Origin: Candidatus Faecalibacterium faecigallinarum
GTDB lineage: Bacteria; Bacillota; Clostridia; Oscillospirales; Ruminococcaceae
Direction: 5' to 3'
NCBI GenBank assembly: GCA_019119685.1
Contig: DWWN01000051.1
Coordinates: forward strand, 1-55,349
DNA length: 55,349 nucleotides
A model generated the notes under the pieces. The model searched no databases. It was given only the letters and a program-made list of their open reading frames with translations, and was not told the DNA's origin. Position numbers and translations under genes: made by a program. Positions 25,732 to 34,700 of the stretch are shown one piece after another. How positions within the stretch are numbered: the stretch's first letter is position 1; each line of letters opens with the position of its first letter.

Positions 25732-26766
25732 ATGCTTATGAAAAAGATCACCCGCCGCTCATTTATGGCGGCGATGGCAGTTCTGGCGGCAGGCGGGCTG
25801 GCCGGCTGCGCGGGCTCTGCCGGCAATGGGCTGGAGATCATCCGCATCGGGCACAACCAGTCTACCAACCACCCCACACACACCGGCCTGCTGGCCTTCC
25901 AGGAGTTTATCAGCGGCAAACTGGGAGACAAGTACGATATCCAGATCTTCCCCAGCGAGCTGCTGGGCTCCCAGAACGAGATGGTCCAGCTGACCCAGAC
26001 CGGCGCCATCACCTTCTGCGTGGCGTCTAACTCCCTGCTGGAGACTTTCTCCCAGAACTACACCCTGTTCAACCTGCCCTACCTGTTCTCCAGCGCCGAG
26101 GCCTACCACGCCTCCATGGACGACCCCGACATTGTGGGGCCCATCTTTGAGTCCACCAAGCAGGCCGGCTTCGAGGCCGTCACCTGGCTGGACGCCGGCA
26201 CCCGCAACTTCTATACCATCGACACCCCCATCAATACCCCCGCCGACCTGCACGGCCTGAAGATCCGGGTCCAGCAGTCGCCCACCAACGTGCGGATGAT
26301 GGAGCTGCTGGGCGGCTCGGCCACCCCCATGGGCTTCGGCGATGTGTACACCGCCCTGCAGGCCCAGATGCTGGACGGCGCGGAGAACAACGAGCTGGCT
26401 CTGACCGACAACGGCCACGGCGACGTGTGCAAATATTATTCCTACACCATGCACCAGATGATCCCCGATATCCTGATCGGCAACCTGGGCTTTATGGACG
26501 GCCTGAGCGAGGAGGAGCGCGCCATTTTTGACGAGGGCTTCGAGATCCTGAACCAGACCCAGCGGGAAGCCTGGACCGACGCTGTGGAAGCCGCCAAGGA
26601 AAAGGCCCAGAACGAGCAGGGGGTCAACTTCATCTACCCCGACATCACCCCCTTCCAGGAGGCGGTGGCCCCCATGCACGAGGAAATGCTGGCCGATTAC
26701 CCCGACCTTGCCCCCATTTACGAGCTGATCCAGGAGCACAACGCCGAGTTTGAAGCCCAGGCGTGA
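25732..26766 (+). CDS. dctP: TRAP transporter substrate-binding lipoprotein, DctP family
   Basis: Extracytoplasmic solute receptor of 344 residues. The signal sequence has a twin-arginine-like ITRRSFM (residues 6-12) and a lipobox LAGC (Cys26). The mature domain shows the DctP pattern: IRIGHNQSTNHPTHTGLLAFQEFI, QIFPSELLGSQNEMVQLTQTG and LKIRVQQSPTNVRMMELLGG. The Arg in KIRVQQS corresponds to the carboxylate-binding arginine of this family, so an organic acid ligand is likely. The start was set by AGGAGG 5 bases before ATG 25732; the second ATG at 25738 is also possible. First gene of dctP-dctQ-dctM. Confidence 0.94.
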   Translation: MLMKKITRRSFMAAMAVLAAGGLAGCAGSAGNGLEIIRIGHNQSTNHPTHTGLLAFQEFISGKLGDKYDIQIFPSELLGSQNEMVQLTQTGAITFCVASNSLLETFSQNYTLFNLPYLFSSAEAYHASMDDPDIVGPIFESTKQAGFEAVTWLDAGTRNFYTIDTPINTPADLHGLKIRVQQSPTNVRMMELLGGSATPMGFGDVYTALQAQMLDGAENNELALTDNGHGDVCKYYSYTMHQMIPDILIGNLGFMDGLSEEERAIFDEGFEILNQTQREAWTDAVEAAKEKAQNEQGVNFIYPDITPFQEAVAPMHEEMLADYPDLAPIYELIQEHNAEFEAQA

Positions 26767-26788
26767 GAGAAAGGAAGTGTCCAACGTT

Positions 26789-27268
26789 ATGCAGTCGATC
26801 CGTAAAGTGCTCAATCATATCATGAACGTTCTGGCGGGGGCCAGCCTGATCGCTATGACCGCCCTGACCTGCTGGCAGGTGTTCACCCGCTACGTCCTGA
26901 ACAACCCCTCCACCTGGTCGGAAGAGCTGGTGGGCTATCTGTTTGCCTGGGCCAGCCTGTTCGGCGCGTCCCTCATCACCGGCGAGCGCGGCCACATGAA
27001 TATCCCCGTGGTGGTCGAGATGATGCCCGCCGCGGCCCAGAAGTTCTTCGCCATTTTCGGCGAGGTGATCGCCATGCTGTTCTCGGGGATCATCCTGGTG
27101 TACGGCGGCTACGCCATCACCCAGCTGGCCATGGGCCAGATGACCTCCTCCCTGGGGGTGGCCGTGGGCGTGTTCTATGTCACCATGCCCATCTGCGGCG
27201 TCATCAACATTTTGTATACCATCCTGAACATCTATGACATCTGCAAAGGTAAGAAGGAGGCAGCGTAA
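26789..27268 (+). CDS. dctQ: TRAP transporter small permease, DctQ family
   Basis: Four-helix membrane subunit of 159 residues that links the solute receptor to the large permease. The family motif appears as TCWQVFTRYVLNNPSTWSEEL, followed by YLFAWASLFGASLITGERGHMN, each a typical DctQ segment. ATG 26789 was chosen, with GGAAG upstream. Longer in-frame starts (GTG 26777, ATG 26750) would overlap the ribosome-binding site or dctP. It precedes dctM by 3 bases. Confidence 0.93.
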   Translation: MQSIRKVLNHIMNVLAGASLIAMTALTCWQVFTRYVLNNPSTWSEELVGYLFAWASLFGASLITGERGHMNIPVVVEMMPAAAQKFFAIFGEVIAMLFSGIILVYGGYAITQLAMGQMTSSLGVAVGVFYVTMPICGVINILYTILNIYDICKGKKEAA

Positions 27269-27271
27269 GTT

Positions 27272-28573
27272 ATGGCTATGCAATCTCTCGGGATGATCAT
27301 TCTCATCCTTGCGGTGCTGCTGGTGGTGGGCGTGCCCATCTCCTATTCCATCGGCATTGCCTCTCTGTTCACCATTCTGCAGACCGTGCCTCTGGATATC
27401 TCGGTCGTCACCGGCGCCCAGCGCATTTTCGTGGGCATGAGCAAATTCAGCTTGACGGCTATTCCGTTCTTCATCCTGGCGGGCAACCTGATGAACCAGG
27501 GCGGCATCGCCAAGCGGCTGGTCAATTTCGTCATGGCGATTCTGGGCAAGCTGCCCGGCGCCCTGCTGGTGACCAACGTGGGCGCCAATGCGCTGTTCGG
27601 CGCCATTTCCGGTTCGGCTTCGGCCGCGGCTGCCGCCGTCGGCTCGATGGTGCTGGAAGGCGAGCAGGAGCAGGGCTATGACGAAGCCCTGTGCGCCGCC
27701 ACCAACGGCGCTTCGGCCCCCTCCGGCCTGCTGATCCCCCCGTCCAACGCGCTGATCACCTACTCCCTGGCCGCGGGCGGCACCTCGGTGGCTGCGCTGT
27801 TCATGGCCGGCTACCTGCCCGGCATCATCTGGGCGCTGTGCTGCATGGTGGTGGCCATCATCATCGCCCGCAAGAAGGGCTATAAAGGCACCCCCGGCAA
27901 ATTCAGCTGGTCCAACCTGGGCAAGGCTACCCTGCAGGCCATCCCCTCCCTGTCCCTGATCGTCGTGGTCATCGGCGGCATCATCGCCGGCGTTTTCAGC
28001 GCCACTGAGGGCTCGGCCATCGCCGTGGTCTACGCCCTGATCCTGGGCATCTGCTACCGCAACATCACCTGGAAAAAATTCTGGAACATCGTGGTGGAAA
28101 GCGCCAAGATGAGTGGCATGGTGGTCTTTCTGATCGGCGTGTCCAACATTCTGGGCTGGGTCATGGCCTTCCTGCAGATCCCGCAGGCCGTGTCCGCCGC
28201 CCTGCTGGGCATCACCGATAACCCCGTGATCATCCTGCTCATCATGAACGTGATCCTGCTGATCGCAGGCACCTTCATGGACGTCACCCCCGCCATCCTG
28301 ATCTTTACCCCGCTGTTCCTGCCCATCGTCCAGACCTTCGGGATGGACCCCATCCACTTCGGCCTGGTGCTGGTGTACAACCTGTGCATCGGCAACATCA
28401 CCCCGCCGGTGGGCAACACCCTGTTCGTGGCCATCAAGGTGGGCCGCACCACTCTGGCCAAGACCATGCCTTACATGCTGGCCTATTACGCGGCCATTCT
28501 AGTGGGCCTGATGCTGGTGACGTACATCCCGGCCATCAGCATGATCCTGCCCCAGATGGCTGGCCTTGCCTAA
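27272..28573 (+). CDS. dctM: TRAP transporter large permease, DctM family
   Basis: Na+-coupled membrane subunit of 433 residues with about twelve helices. The diagnostic stretches are SLTAIPFFILAGNLMNQGG (residues about 59-77), NAPSGLLIPPSNALI-like (GASAPSGLLIPPSNALITYS), IAGTFMDVTPAILIFTPLFLP and IGNITPPVGNTLFVA. The ribosome-binding site AAGGAGG lies in the end of dctQ. With dctP and dctQ it forms a complete tripartite transporter, probably for a small carboxylate. A strong terminator follows. Confidence 0.96.
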   Translation: MAMQSLGMIILILAVLLVVGVPISYSIGIASLFTILQTVPLDISVVTGAQRIFVGMSKFSLTAIPFFILAGNLMNQGGIAKRLVNFVMAILGKLPGALLVTNVGANALFGAISGSASAAAAAVGSMVLEGEQEQGYDEALCAATNGASAPSGLLIPPSNALITYSLAAGGTSVAALFMAGYLPGIIWALCCMVVAIIIARKKGYKGTPGKFSWSNLGKATLQAIPSLSLIVVVIGGIIAGVFSATEGSAIAVVYALILGICYRNITWKKFWNIVVESAKMSGMVVFLIGVSNILGWVMAFLQIPQAVSAALLGITDNPVIILLIMNVILLIAGTFMDVTPAILIFTPLFLPIVQTFGMDPIHFGLVLVYNLCIGNITPPVGNTLFVAIKVGRTTLAKTMPYMLAYYAAILVGLMLVTYIPAISMILPQMAGLA

Positions 28574-28598
28574 ACCGAAAACAGATCTCACCGAGCAA

Positions 28599-28640
28599 AA
28601 AAGCGGCGAAGCCGGACAAGGCTTCGCCGCTTTGCTGTTT
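28599..28640. terminator. bidirectional terminator after dctM
   Basis: AAGCGGCGAAGCC and GGCTTCGCCGCTT make a 13-bp perfect stem around GGACAA. An A-run precedes it and a T-rich stretch follows. Confidence 0.92.
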
Positions 28641-28644
28641 CTGT

Positions 28645-29361
28645 TTACGCGAGGATGCGTCCGTCCCGGGTGAGGGTGACGACCTGCCAGGGGAGGAACT
28701 TGCCGCTGGCCTGCAAAGCGCGCTGGACCGCCGACTGCAGCCCGCCGCAGCAGGGAACCTCCATCCGCACGATGGTGACGCTCTGGATCTCGTTGAGGCG
28801 GAGGATGTCGGCCAGCTTTTCGGCATAGTCCACGCCGTCCAGTTTGGGACAGCCGATCAGGGTCACTTTGCCGCGCATAAAGTCCTCGTGGAAGGCTGCG
28901 TAGGCATAGGCGGCGCAGTCGGCGGCCACCAGCAGCCTGGCCCCCTGGAAAAACGGCGCCTGGACGGGGGCCAGCTTGATCTGGACCGGCCACTGGCCCA
29001 GCCGGGATACCGGCTTGCCGGCCGCAGCGGGAGCGGGTTCCGCCGGGGCCGTCTGGAACTGTGCGGCCCGGGTGCCGGGGCAGCCGCCCAGGCTGTGGGA
29101 CTGCGCGCCGGCCGGCTGGGCCGCGGCGGCCTTGGCCTGCAGGACGGCGGCTTCGTCGTAGGCGGGGGCTTCCCGCTGTTCAAAGGTGATGGCCCCGGTG
29201 GGGCAGCCGGGCAGACAGTCGCCCAGGCCGTCGCAAAAATGCTCGCGCACCAGTTTGGCCTTGCCGTTCACCATTTCAATAGCGCCCTCGTGGCAGGCCG
29301 TGGCGCACAAACCGCAGCCGTTGCATTTTTCCTGGTCGATATGGATGATTTGACGGATCAT
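28645..29361 (-). CDS. ferredoxin-like 4Fe-4S protein with C-terminal domain
   Basis: A 238-residue cytoplasmic iron-sulfur protein. Cluster I ligands are C13-x2-C16-x2-C19-x3-C23 (EKCNGCGLCATACHEGAI). The second site is C43-x5-C49-x3-C53-P, in which the expected second cysteine is Leu46, so the second cluster has at most three ligands from this motif. After a Pro/Ala-rich linker (about 70-125) comes an alpha/beta domain with LLVAADCAAYAY, VTLIGCPKLDG and a VPCCGG double cysteine. The overall plan recalls Clostridial ferredoxins found with respiratory or hybrid-cluster enzymes. The partner is unknown, and the adjacent TRAP operon is on the other strand. Confidence 0.8.
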   Translation of the reverse strand: MIRQIIHIDQEKCNGCGLCATACHEGAIEMVNGKAKLVREHFCDGLGDCLPGCPTGAITFEQREAPAYDEAAVLQAKAAAAQPAGAQSHSLGGCPGTRAAQFQTAPAEPAPAAAGKPVSRLGQWPVQIKLAPVQAPFFQGARLLVAADCAAYAYAAFHEDFMRGKVTLIGCPKLDGVDYAEKLADILRLNEIQSVTIVRMEVPCCGGLQSAVQRALQASGKFLPWQVVTLTRDGRILA

Positions 29362-29436
29362 GGAAAACTCCTTTGGGTCGTGATAGAGAGAGTATAGCAT
29401 GATTTTGCAGAATTGGCTATGGATTTTACAAATAGT

Positions 29437-30030
29437 TTAGAAATGCAGCACCATTTCGCACCGCTGCTCGAGCCGTTCCGCGGCAAAATAGGCTTCCTCC
29501 AGCGGGATCCAGCGGGTGCGGAAGGCTTCGAGATCCACGCCGGGGCGGCGGGCCAGACGTTCCAGGCGCACCTCCAGCGGTGCGGTGAGAAAGACGTGCA
29601 GGTCATAGCAGGGCCACAGGTCAGGGTGGCAGGTGTAAGAGCCCTCCGCCAGGACCACCGGCCGCAGGGGAGCGGCCACCGGCGCTTTCAGCGCACCGGC
29701 GTGGCAGTCGTAGGGGCGGTATGAGGCGTCCCGGCCTTCCAGCAGGGGGGACAGCACCTCGGCCAAAAAGCGCTCCCGGTCAAAGTTGCCCCCCGGCTGG
29801 GCCATGCGCTCGGGGGTGCGCTGCTCCGGGCGGAGGAAAAAGTCGTCGGCGTGGACCAGGGTGCAGTCCCACCGGGCGGCCAGCAGGGCGGCGAGGGTGG
29901 TCTTGCAGCTGCCGCACCGCCCGTCCAGCGCCACAAAGGCCCGGCCCTTGCGGGCGCGGATCGCCTCCACCCGGCGGACAAGTTCCTCAAAACCGGCGGG
30001 CAAAAGAATATCCTGTGGGTTATGTTCCAT
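29437..30030 (-). CDS. uridine kinase-like P-loop protein
   Basis: A 197-residue NMP/uridine kinase-type ATPase. The Walker A segment reads ALDGRCGSCKTTLAALLA, with Cys42 in place of the glycine before the catalytic lysine. VHADDFFLRPEQRTPERM and GNFDRERF match the Asp and substrate segments of the Clostridial Udk-like family. LAEGSYTCHP and CYDLHVFL follow. The substrate (a nucleoside or other small alcohol) cannot be named. It stands alone with its own promoter at 30077. Confidence 0.8.
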   Translation of the reverse strand: MEHNPQDILLPAGFEELVRRVEAIRARKGRAFVALDGRCGSCKTTLAALLAARWDCTLVHADDFFLRPEQRTPERMAQPGGNFDRERFLAEVLSPLLEGRDASYRPYDCHAGALKAPVAAPLRPVVLAEGSYTCHPDLWPCYDLHVFLTAPLEVRLERLARRPGVDLEAFRTRWIPLEEAYFAAERLEQRCEMVLHF

Positions 30031-30076
30031 GGTAACATTCCTTTCTGTTGTGGGATGTGGGGGAAGCCCTGCCTCT

Positions 30077-30104
30077 ATTATAAAGCTGCCGCGCCAAAAC
30101 GCAA
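30077..30104 (-). promoter_or_regulatory. promoter of the uridine kinase-like gene
   Basis: On the minus strand, TTGCGT (30104-30099), 16 bases and TATAAT (30082-30077). Confidence 0.78.
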
Positions 30105-30143
30105 CCTGTGAAAGATCCTTGCAGTTTCGCGGCGGATTCAGGA

Positions 30144-30172
30144 TTGATTTTTACCGGCGGATACGGTATCTT
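30144..30172 (+). promoter_or_regulatory. promoter of the HAD hydrolase gene
   Basis: TTGATT 30144-30149, 17 bases and TATCTT 30167-30172. Confidence 0.65.
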
Positions 30173-30228
30173 TAATAGAAGAAAGACCCTGTCGGAACGG
30201 GGAGAACAAGCAGGAAGGAGAACACATC

Positions 30229-31083
30229 ATGCGCAAGATCCTTTTCATCGACGTGGACGGCACCCTGGTGGACTACGAAAACCACCTGCCCGAATCGGCG
30301 GTGCGGGCCATCCGGGCCGCCCGGGCTGCGGGGCACCGGGTGTACATCTGCACCGGCCGCAGCAGGGCCGAGGTCTACCCGCCCCTGTGGGACATCGGGC
30401 TGGACGGCATGATCGGAGGCAACGGCAGCTATGTGGAGGACCACGGCGTCGTGGTCATGCACCAGCTCATCACCCCGGAGCAGGCCCGCCGGATCGTAGA
30501 CTGGCTGCACAGCCGCAAGCTGGAGTTTTATCTGGAGAGCAACAACGGCCTGTTTGCCAGCGAGCATTTCGAGACCGCCGGTCAGGCCGCCATGCAGGAA
30601 TATACCCGCCGGAAAGGCCGCCCCGGCGCGGAGCAGATGACGGTGCGGCAGGCGTTCCCGGACATGATCTTTGGGTGCGCGGGTGAGCAGCTCTACCGCG
30701 ACGACCTGAACAAGGTCAGCTACCTGCTGGGCAGCTATCAGGACTTTCTGGACACCAAAGCACAGTTCCCCGATATGCAGAACGGCACCTGGGGCGGCGC
30801 GGGGGAGACCGCCCTCTTTGGCGACATCGGCGTCAAGAACATCACCAAGGCCAACGCCATCCAGCACCTGCTGGCCTATCTGGGCGCGGACGTGAAGGAC
30901 ACCATTGCCTTCGGCGACGCCAAGGTGGATATCCCCATGCTGGAATACTGCGCCTATGGCGTGGCGATGGGCAGCGGCGGCGAGGAGATCAAGGCCATGG
31001 CCGACCTTGTCACCGACAGCGTGGACGAGGACGGCCTGTACAACGCCTTCGTCAAGCTGGGCCTGATCGAAGCGGGCGTATAA
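30229..31083 (+). CDS. HAD superfamily hydrolase, Cof type (subclass IIB)
   Basis: A 284-residue phosphatase of the Cof/YidA group. Motif I is FIDVDGTLVDYENHLP, with the nucleophile Asp8 and acid Asp10. Motif II is YICTGRSRAEV. The cap domain follows at about 80-190. The Lys of motif III lies in the ITKANAIQHLL segment, and motif IV is TIAFGDAKVDIPMLEYC. All catalytic residues are present. Such enzymes dephosphorylate sugar phosphates, FMN or PLP; the substrate is not readable here. An AAGGAG ribosome-binding site precedes ATG 30229, and a terminator follows. Confidence 0.93.
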   Translation: MRKILFIDVDGTLVDYENHLPESAVRAIRAARAAGHRVYICTGRSRAEVYPPLWDIGLDGMIGGNGSYVEDHGVVVMHQLITPEQARRIVDWLHSRKLEFYLESNNGLFASEHFETAGQAAMQEYTRRKGRPGAEQMTVRQAFPDMIFGCAGEQLYRDDLNKVSYLLGSYQDFLDTKAQFPDMQNGTWGGAGETALFGDIGVKNITKANAIQHLLAYLGADVKDTIAFGDAKVDIPMLEYCAYGVAMGSGGEEIKAMADLVTDSVDEDGLYNAFVKLGLIEAGV

Positions 31084-31092
31084 CGATACAGA

Positions 31093-31131
31093 AAAACGGC
31101 GCGGCTCTCAAAAGGCTGCGCCGTTTTTTTA
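31093..31131. terminator. bidirectional terminator
   Basis: AACGGCGC-GC and GC-GCGCCGTT with TTTTTTT after it and an A-run before it. It lies between the convergent HAD and XRE membrane-regulator genes. Confidence 0.88.
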
Positions 31132-31147
31132 TGCTTTGCCGCCTGTG

Positions 31148-32284
31148 CTATGTTTCCGGCAGTCCGTGCATCCGCCGGTACAGTTCGCGATTGGCGGCGT
31201 CGAGGCTGGCGTCAAAGTCCGCCCCATGGCTGAGGGCCTCGCAGGAATAGTCGTCGTAAAAAACGACGCTGTAGCACTGGCTTGCCGCACCGTCTCCGCT
31301 CTGCCAGGTAAAGGTGTAGGAATACAGGTCGTCCCAGCCTTCCCATTCGTCTCGGGGCGTCAGGGTGAGAACGGTCCCGGTGAGCTGTTCTTCCGCCACA
31401 CTGAAGTCCCGCTCAAGGCAGAGCGCAGCGTACTGCCGGGTGACGGTCTCCTCGGGCGGGGTGCGCAGGGTTTCGGCGGCGTAGCCCACGGAGTGCACCG
31501 TATAGAACACGCATTCGACCGTGAGCAAAAGAGCAAAGGCGATATTGATGAGGGAGCGCGCTTTGGGAGAGAGGCTCGCGCCCAGCTCGCTTCCCAGTTC
31601 CCCGGAGGTGCTGAAAAAATCGCCCCAGAAGATGAGGTCCTCCCCGCCCAGCCACGCGCGCACCCGGCGGAGTAGCAGCATCAGCCAGCAGGCAAGCATA
31701 ACAGGGAAAAAATAGGCCATGAATAGGGCGGCATAGCGGGAGGTGGAAGGGCTGCTGCCCAGCAGGCTGCCGCCGGCCAGCAACAGAAAGATGCAGGCGA
31801 TGCCGGCGGCAATGGCTCCATAGCGGCGTTTTTGGATGCTGGCCTCGCTGACATAGCGATGGACCCCGATCACCATGACCCCGATAGCTCCAAAGAAAAA
31901 CAGGATCTCGGCCACCGCCCCGGTGCCAAAGAGGAAGAAGGTCATCCCGGCGCAGAGCAGGCAGGCCAGCCCGGCCGTGATGTCAAAAAAGAGACTGGCC
32001 CGCCGCTGCTGGGCAAAGGTCAGGGTGTCGGTGATGGCCTCGCTGGCTTCCTCGTTGGAGACGGCGCCTTCGGGCAGGCGCTCGGAGCGCATCAGCTCGA
32101 GGACGGTGACGCCGAGGGCGGCGGCCAGCGGCTCCATGGTGTTGATGTCAGGGAAACCCAGCCCCCGCTCCCACCGGCTGACGGCCTTGTCGGTGACGTG
32201 GAGCTGCGCGGCCAGGGCGGCCTGGGTGAGGCCGCGGGCTTTGCGCATCTCGGCGATGAATGCGCCGAATTTCTGTGCGTCCAT
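31148..32284 (-). CDS. XRE-family helix-turn-helix protein with membrane domain
   Basis: A 378-residue protein. The N-terminal XRE DNA-binding domain is residues 5-60 (FIAEMRKARGLTQAALAAQL, then VTDKAVSRWERGLGFPDI). After a linker there are about four to five transmembrane segments between residues 100 and 290, then an extracytoplasmic-type tail with Trp and Tyr residues. Such membrane-tethered XRE proteins are common in Clostridia, and some sense envelope stress or small molecules. The target genes are unknown; the divergent reductase gene at 32624 is the nearest candidate. ATG 32284 precedes MDAQKF, the start of the helix-turn-helix. Confidence 0.87.
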   Translation of the reverse strand: MDAQKFGAFIAEMRKARGLTQAALAAQLHVTDKAVSRWERGLGFPDINTMEPLAAALGVTVLELMRSERLPEGAVSNEEASEAITDTLTFAQQRRASLFFDITAGLACLLCAGMTFFLFGTGAVAEILFFFGAIGVMVIGVHRYVSEASIQKRRYGAIAAGIACIFLLLAGGSLLGSSPSTSRYAALFMAYFFPVMLACWLMLLLRRVRAWLGGEDLIFWGDFFSTSGELGSELGASLSPKARSLINIAFALLLTVECVFYTVHSVGYAAETLRTPPEETVTRQYAALCLERDFSVAEEQLTGTVLTLTPRDEWEGWDDLYSYTFTWQSGDGAASQCYSVVFYDDYSCEALSHGADFDASLDAANRELYRRMHGLPET

Positions 32285-32317
32285 AAGATCGCCTCCTGCG
32301 TCGTTTGGTGTAAGAAC

Positions 32318-32346
32318 AGTATAGCATCCCGGCGGCCGCGCTGCAA
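32318..32346 (-). promoter_or_regulatory. promoter of the XRE membrane-regulator gene
   Basis: On the minus strand, TTGCAG (32346-32341), 17 bases and TATACT (32323-32318). Confidence 0.8.
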
Positions 32347-32461
32347 CCGATGGGGCGTTGAGAAGGGCGGTTTTGCGCGTGCGGACGTACTCTACGATTC
32401 GTTTACCAGAAATTGCATCCATATTGTGCTAGTCTGCACCACAAAATGAAGCAAGGAGTGA

Positions 32462-32490
32462 TGGACAAAAAAACTCGATTATGTTATTAT
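32462..32490 (+). promoter_or_regulatory. promoter of the flavin reductase gene
   Basis: TGGACA 32462-32467, 17 bases and TATTAT 32485-32490. The leader is about 125 bases long. The 339-base gap between the two divergent genes (32285-32623) holds this promoter and the opposite one at 32318; nothing else is recognised in it. Confidence 0.72.
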
Positions 32491-32623
32491 TTATAAAGAA
32501 GGAGCGGGAAGCCTGCACGCGGAAGGCGGCGCGGGTTTTCTGCCTGTATGCCCTGGCGCCCAGTGCGCCGGGCAGGGTAAGTGGAATACGAAGCGAAAAG
32601 AGCAGAAAGGAAAAGGATCCCCC

Positions 32624-34663
32624 ATGAACAAAATTTCCCGCAAAGGTTTCCTCAAAATCGCCGCAGCCGCGGCCATGAGCGGCGTGACCGCCGGCGCGCT
32701 GGCTGCCTGCGAGTCGGCCAGCTCGGCTGCATCCAGCGCCGTTTCCTCGGGCGCGGGCTCGGTGGCGGCTGGCGCTACCTACATCCCCGGCACCTATGAG
32801 GGCACCGCACAGGGCATTTCCTCCACCGTCAAGGTCACCATGACCTTCTCGGAGACCGCCGTCACCGACGTGGTGGTGGATACCTCCGGCGAGACCGCTT
32901 CCTACGGCGCGGCCGCCGCCGACGAGCTGCGCCAGCAGCTGCTGGAAGCCGGTTCTGCCGAGATCGACGGCGTGTCTGGCTCGACCATCACCTCCGACGC
33001 CGTCATGAAAGCGGCCCAGAGCTGCTACGCCCAGGCCAAGGGCGAGGCGGTGGTCACGTCGGTGCAGCTGCCCAGCGGCGACGAGAACGACTGGCTGGGC
33101 ACCGAGCCCGACATCGACGAGGCCGCCATCACCGAGACCTGGGACACCGACATCGTCATCGTGGGCGCGGGCAACGGCGGCATGTGCGCCGCCGCCTACG
33201 CCGCCCAGAAGGGCCTGAACTTCCGCATCATCGAGCAGAACTCCGCCGTCATGGAGACCCGCCACTGGTACGGCACCATCGACAGCAGCGAGGCCCAGAA
33301 GCAGGGCGTGCCCCCGGTGGACCGCGCCGAGCTGCTGAGCGAGATCTCCCGCAGCATGGGCGGCCGGTGCGACCAGCGGGTGGTCAAGACCTGGATCGAC
33401 GAGTCGGCCGCCATGCACGACTTCGTGGCCGGTATCCTGGAGAGCGCACCCTACAACTACACCTGCAACCTGACCCTGGGCGACGAGGCCAAGTGGCCCG
33501 ACGACACCCAGATCAGCCAGACCAAGCTGATGTTCCCGGTCCAGCAGGTGGACTACAGCAGCGCCGAAAAGCCCCGCAATGTGGTGTTCCAGGAGTACAT
33601 CGAAAGCCTGGGCTACGCCGTGGATTTCCACACCGGCCTGGCCAAGCTGGAAAAGGACGGCGACGGCCGCATCACCGGCCTCATCGCCCAGAACACCGAG
33701 GACGGCCACTTCATCCGGATCAACGCGTCCCAGGGCGTGCTGCTGGCCTGCGGCGGCTACGCCGGCAACCCCTACATGATGGAAAAGCTGGACCCCCTGG
33801 GCACCAGTGTCACCACCGCCTGCTCCTACGCGCCCGCCGACAAGGGCTACGGCATCCGCGCCGCCATCTGGGCCGGCGCCCACCTGGACGCCGAAGCTGC
33901 GCCGGTCCTGTTCGACCGCGGCCTGGTGGCCCCTGGGGTGGACTCGGGCTATGTGGAGTCTGCCTCCTCCTTCGGCGGCAAGGCGTTCCCCGGCACCGTG
34001 GGCCAGTACAACCCCGGCAGCCAGCCTTTCCTGAAGGTCAACCGCCACGGCGAGCGTTTCATGAACGAAAGCCAGGAATACGACAACGCCTCTCACGCCT
34101 CCTTCCAGCAGCCGGGCCACGTCTACGCCATGATCCACGACGCCAATTTCCGGGAGGACGTGGACCGCTTCCACACCATCGGCTGCTCGGCGCTGACCCG
34201 CTACATCCCTGGCATGATGGAAAGCCAGCTGGAGCAGTACGAGGCCGAGGGCCTGATCATGAAGGCCGACACCATCGAGGAGCTGGCCGACAAGATGGGG
34301 TTTGCCGGCGCGGACAAGGATACCTTTATCGCCACCGTCGAGCGCTACAACGAGCTGTACGACGCCCAGAAGGACGAGGACTTCGGCAAGCCGGCCAGCC
34401 GCCTGAGCGCCATCCGGACTGCGCCCTTCTACGGCTGCTGGCTGGGCGCCAGCCTGCTGTGCAGCCTGCAGGGCATTTCCATCACCCCCAACTGCCAGGC
34501 CAAGGACGACCGCAACGAGCCCATCCCCGGCCTGTATGTCACCGGTGACATGTCGGGCAGCTTCTTCCAGAACAACTACCCCTGCGTCATGGGCGGCACC
34601 GCCTGCGGCCGCACCCTGACCTTCGCCATCAAGGCCATCAAGCAGATGGCCGGCCTGGAGTAA
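32624..34663 (+). CDS. extracytoplasmic FMN-binding/FAD-dependent reductase (fumarate/urocanate reductase family)
   Basis: A 679-residue predicted lipoprotein. The signal sequence ISRKGFLK is twin-arginine-like but has Arg-Lys, and the lipobox is LAAC (Cys29). An FMN-binding domain (about 55-140) contains DGVSGSTITSDAV, the site where ApbE-type transferases attach FMN to Thr. The flavoprotein domain begins TDIVIVGAGNGGMCAAAYAA (about 174-193), with VLLACGGYAGNP and the C-terminal GLYVTGDMSGSFFQNNYPCVMGG. This is the plan of secreted flavin reductases that use fumarate, urocanate or cinnamates as electron acceptors. The acceptor here is unknown. No membrane electron donor is encoded nearby. 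Confidence 0.9.
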   Translation: MNKISRKGFLKIAAAAAMSGVTAGALAACESASSAASSAVSSGAGSVAAGATYIPGTYEGTAQGISSTVKVTMTFSETAVTDVVVDTSGETASYGAAAADELRQQLLEAGSAEIDGVSGSTITSDAVMKAAQSCYAQAKGEAVVTSVQLPSGDENDWLGTEPDIDEAAITETWDTDIVIVGAGNGGMCAAAYAAQKGLNFRIIEQNSAVMETRHWYGTIDSSEAQKQGVPPVDRAELLSEISRSMGGRCDQRVVKTWIDESAAMHDFVAGILESAPYNYTCNLTLGDEAKWPDDTQISQTKLMFPVQQVDYSSAEKPRNVVFQEYIESLGYAVDFHTGLAKLEKDGDGRITGLIAQNTEDGHFIRINASQGVLLACGGYAGNPYMMEKLDPLGTSVTTACSYAPADKGYGIRAAIWAGAHLDAEAAPVLFDRGLVAPGVDSGYVESASSFGGKAFPGTVGQYNPGSQPFLKVNRHGERFMNESQEYDNASHASFQQPGHVYAMIHDANFREDVDRFHTIGCSALTRYIPGMMESQLEQYEAEGLIMKADTIEELADKMGFAGADKDTFIATVERYNELYDAQKDEDFGKPASRLSAIRTAPFYGCWLGASLLCSLQGISITPNCQAKDDRNEPIPGLYVTGDMSGSFFQNNYPCVMGGTACGRTLTFAIKAIKQMAGLE

Positions 34664-34700
34664 GCCCGCGCTTTCCCGCCGCGCTATAAACGCACAAAAA

